64,000 bases of DNA, taken from positions 11,608,001 to 11,672,000 of the forward strand of contig OX387201.1 of the NCBI GenBank assembly GCA_947561715.1, in the 5' to 3' direction. This stretch comes from Ascidia mentula (taxonomy: Eukaryota; Chordata; Ascidiacea; Phlebobranchia; Ascidiidae). The notes beneath the pieces were generated by a model that was not told where the DNA came from, searched no databases, and saw only the letters and a program-made list of their open reading frames with translations. Below, in pieces: positions 63,001-64,000 of the stretch. The first letter of the stretch is position 1. Each line of letters opens with the position of its first letter. Made by a program: the position numbers and the translations under genes.

Positions 63001-63650
63001 CGATAAAAAATATTTTTTTTCAGTACAAGCTTTATTATACAGTGGAAAACGCTGATACTCCAGTACTGAGTTTGCGGTTGCACAACGTATGTAACTATGC
63101 GATTTCAGCACTTGTCCATTTTGCAGTATATGACTTTTCGATAAAAAATATGTTTTTTCAGTACAAGCTTTATTATACAGTGGAAAACGCTGATACTCCA
63201 GTACTGAGTTTGCGGTTGCACAACGTATGTAACTATGCGATTTCAGCACTTGTCCATTTTGCAGTATATGACTTTTCGATAAAAAATATGTTTTTTCAGT
63301 ACAAGCTTTATTATACAGTGGAAAACGCTGATACTCCAGTACTAAGTTTGCGGTTGCACAACGTATGTAACTATGCGATTTCAGCACTTGTCCATTTTGC
63401 AGTATATGACTTTTCGATAAAAAATATTTTTTTTCAGTACAAGCTTTATTATACAGTGAAAAACGCTGATACTCCAGTACTGAGTTTGCGGTTGCACAAC
63501 GCAGGTAACTATGCGATTTCAGCACTTGTCCATTTTGCAGTATATGACTTTTCGATAAAAAATATTTTTTTTCAGTACAAGCTTTATTATACAGTGGAAA
63601 ACGCTGATACTCCAGTACTGAGTTTGCGGTTGCACAACGTATGTAACTAT
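60054..63650. repeat. Long-range copy of 43,771-47,100
   Basis: Monomer order here follows 43.77-47.10 kb. TATACTGTGG (43,995/60,278) and CACTGGTCC (44,758/61,041) sit at an offset of exactly 16,283 bp. ACAGTGAAAAACGC (46,894/63,453) is at 16,559 bp, the difference being two monomers. The order CAGTGCTGAG, AACATAAGTAAC, TATGCAGTGG, GTCCAATTTGC, GATACACCAG is kept. Relative to the left copy it lost one monomer (the GATAATCC one) and gained a 414-bp duplication. The HindIII site is lost at about 60,832 (AAGCTA). Confidence 0.88.
61848..62675. repeat. 3-monomer higher-order repeat, two 414-bp units
   Basis: Units 61,848-62,261 and 62,262-62,675 each hold a CATTGC monomer, an ATTGCGTTTG then GCGCTTTC monomer with ATGTTTTTTCAG, and an AACGCATGTAAC monomer. 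I saw no difference between them. The related block at 43.8-47.1 kb has the trimer once, so this duplication came after the two long-range copies separated. Confidence 0.92.
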
Positions 63651-64000
63651 GCGATTTCAGCACTTGTCCATTTTGCAGTATATGACTTTTCGATGAAAAA
63701 TATTTTTTTTCAGTACAAGCTTTATTATACAATGGAAAACGCTGATACTCCAGTACTGAGTTTGCGGTTGCACAACGTATGTAACTCTGCGCTTTCAGCA
63801 CTTGTCCATTTTGCAGTATATGACTTTTCGATAAAAAATATTTTTTTTCAGTACAAGCTTTATTATACAGTGGAAAACGCTGATACTCCAGTACTGAGTT
63901 TGCGGTTGCACAACGTATGTAACTATGCGATTTCAGCACTTGTCCATTTTGCAGTATATGACTTTTCGATAAAAAATATTTTTTTTCAGTACAAGCTTTA

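Larger units (their letters stand above)
1..64000. repeat. 138-bp satellite DNA array, about 464 monomers, fills the window
   Basis: Every line of the window reads as the same 138-bp unit in head-to-tail order. Counting between the first and last HindIII positions (76 and 63,993), and allowing for three 96-bp monomers and a net +11 from single-base indels, gives exactly 464 periods. The consensus has 48 G or C in 138 bases, about 35%. In order, a monomer holds a TGTAACTATGCGATTTCAG start, CACTTGTCCATTTTGCAG, a TATATGACTTTTCG stretch, an A6-TA-T8 tract, CAGTACAAGCTT (HindIII), TATTATACAGTGGAAAACGC, the subfamily-diagnostic segment, and GCGGTTGCACAACGTA. No monomer is inverted and nothing interrupts the array. 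Such blocks are known from eukaryotic heterochromatin; a centromeric or pericentromeric place is an inference. I do not recognise the family. Confidence 0.98.
20382..64000. repeat. Type 2 subfamily domain
   Basis: All monomers here carry type 2 sequence (GATACTCC with ACTGAGTTTGCGG), apart from recurring sub-variants: ATTGCGTTTGCGG, usually in the copy that follows CATTGCAAGC; ACTAAGTTTG; and ACTGTGTTTG. Stops in the long frames are rare and the monomers are more alike than in the left domain. The domain is a patchwork of local higher-order repeats and lacks one dominant periodicity. Lower divergence suggests more recent or more frequent homogenisation; this is inference from reading, with no pairwise identity calculated. 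Confidence 0.93.

Noticed and set aside
1-64000. CRISPR array
   Set aside because: The whole 138-bp period is conserved. There are no short repeats separated by unique spacers, and monomers differ only by point changes.
1-64000. CENP-B box in the monomer
   Set aside because: TTCGATAAAAAAT matches the first part of the box (TTCG, then an A at the right distance) but lacks the required CGGG half. The GCGG nearby is at the wrong spacing.
1-64000. Mobile element, rRNA or tRNA gene arrays
   Set aside because: No terminal repeats, target-site duplications, transposase-like frames, or rRNA or tRNA sequence could be seen. All sequence aligns to the monomer.
1-64000. Naming the species or a catalogued satellite family
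   Set aside because: A 138-bp length and a HindIII site are not specific, and I do not recognise the sequence; only a database search could settle it.

Overview
The whole 64 kb window is one uninterrupted block of tandemly repeated satellite DNA. The monomer is 138 bp, about 35% G+C, and all copies run in the same orientation. Counting between the first and last HindIII positions (76 and 63,993), and correcting for three short monomers and the single-base indels I could find, gives 464 monomer periods. Both window edges fall inside a monomer, so the array continues on both sides. I see no unique sequence, gene, RNA gene, transposon or telomeric repeat, and no stretch of even one monomer that is not satellite. 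Arrays like this are typical of eukaryotic pericentromeric, centromeric or subtelomeric heterochromatin. I do not recognise the monomer and cannot name the organism.

Layout. Positions 1 to about 14,807 hold an older-looking subfamily (type 1, diagnostic ATTGCTTTTGCGG) with more variation between neighbours. It contains long duplicated blocks, a 7/8-monomer higher-order repeat at 5,390-9,391 and a short dimeric array at 12.56-13.39 kb. From 13,460 to about 20,437 type 1 and type 2 blocks interdigitate. Type 2 (diagnostic ACTGAGTTTGCGG) first appears at a 96-bp truncated monomer, 14,768-14,863. That same junction recurs at 17,210 and 20,342. From 20,382 to the end the array is all type 2 and more homogeneous. 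It is built from many local higher-order repeats of 3, 4, 5, 8, 13, 17, 21 and 23 monomers, and from one long-range copy pair about 16.3 kb apart.

Interpretation. The order of the blocks fits repeated unequal exchange and segmental duplication of an array in which type 2 was joined to type 1 once, by a junction that lost 42 bp. Very long open frames exist on both strands, up to 3,722 codons on the minus strand. They follow from a period divisible by three with stop-free consensus frames. I treat them as non-coding, because single-base indels and in-frame stops are scattered through the array and both strands are open over the same bases.
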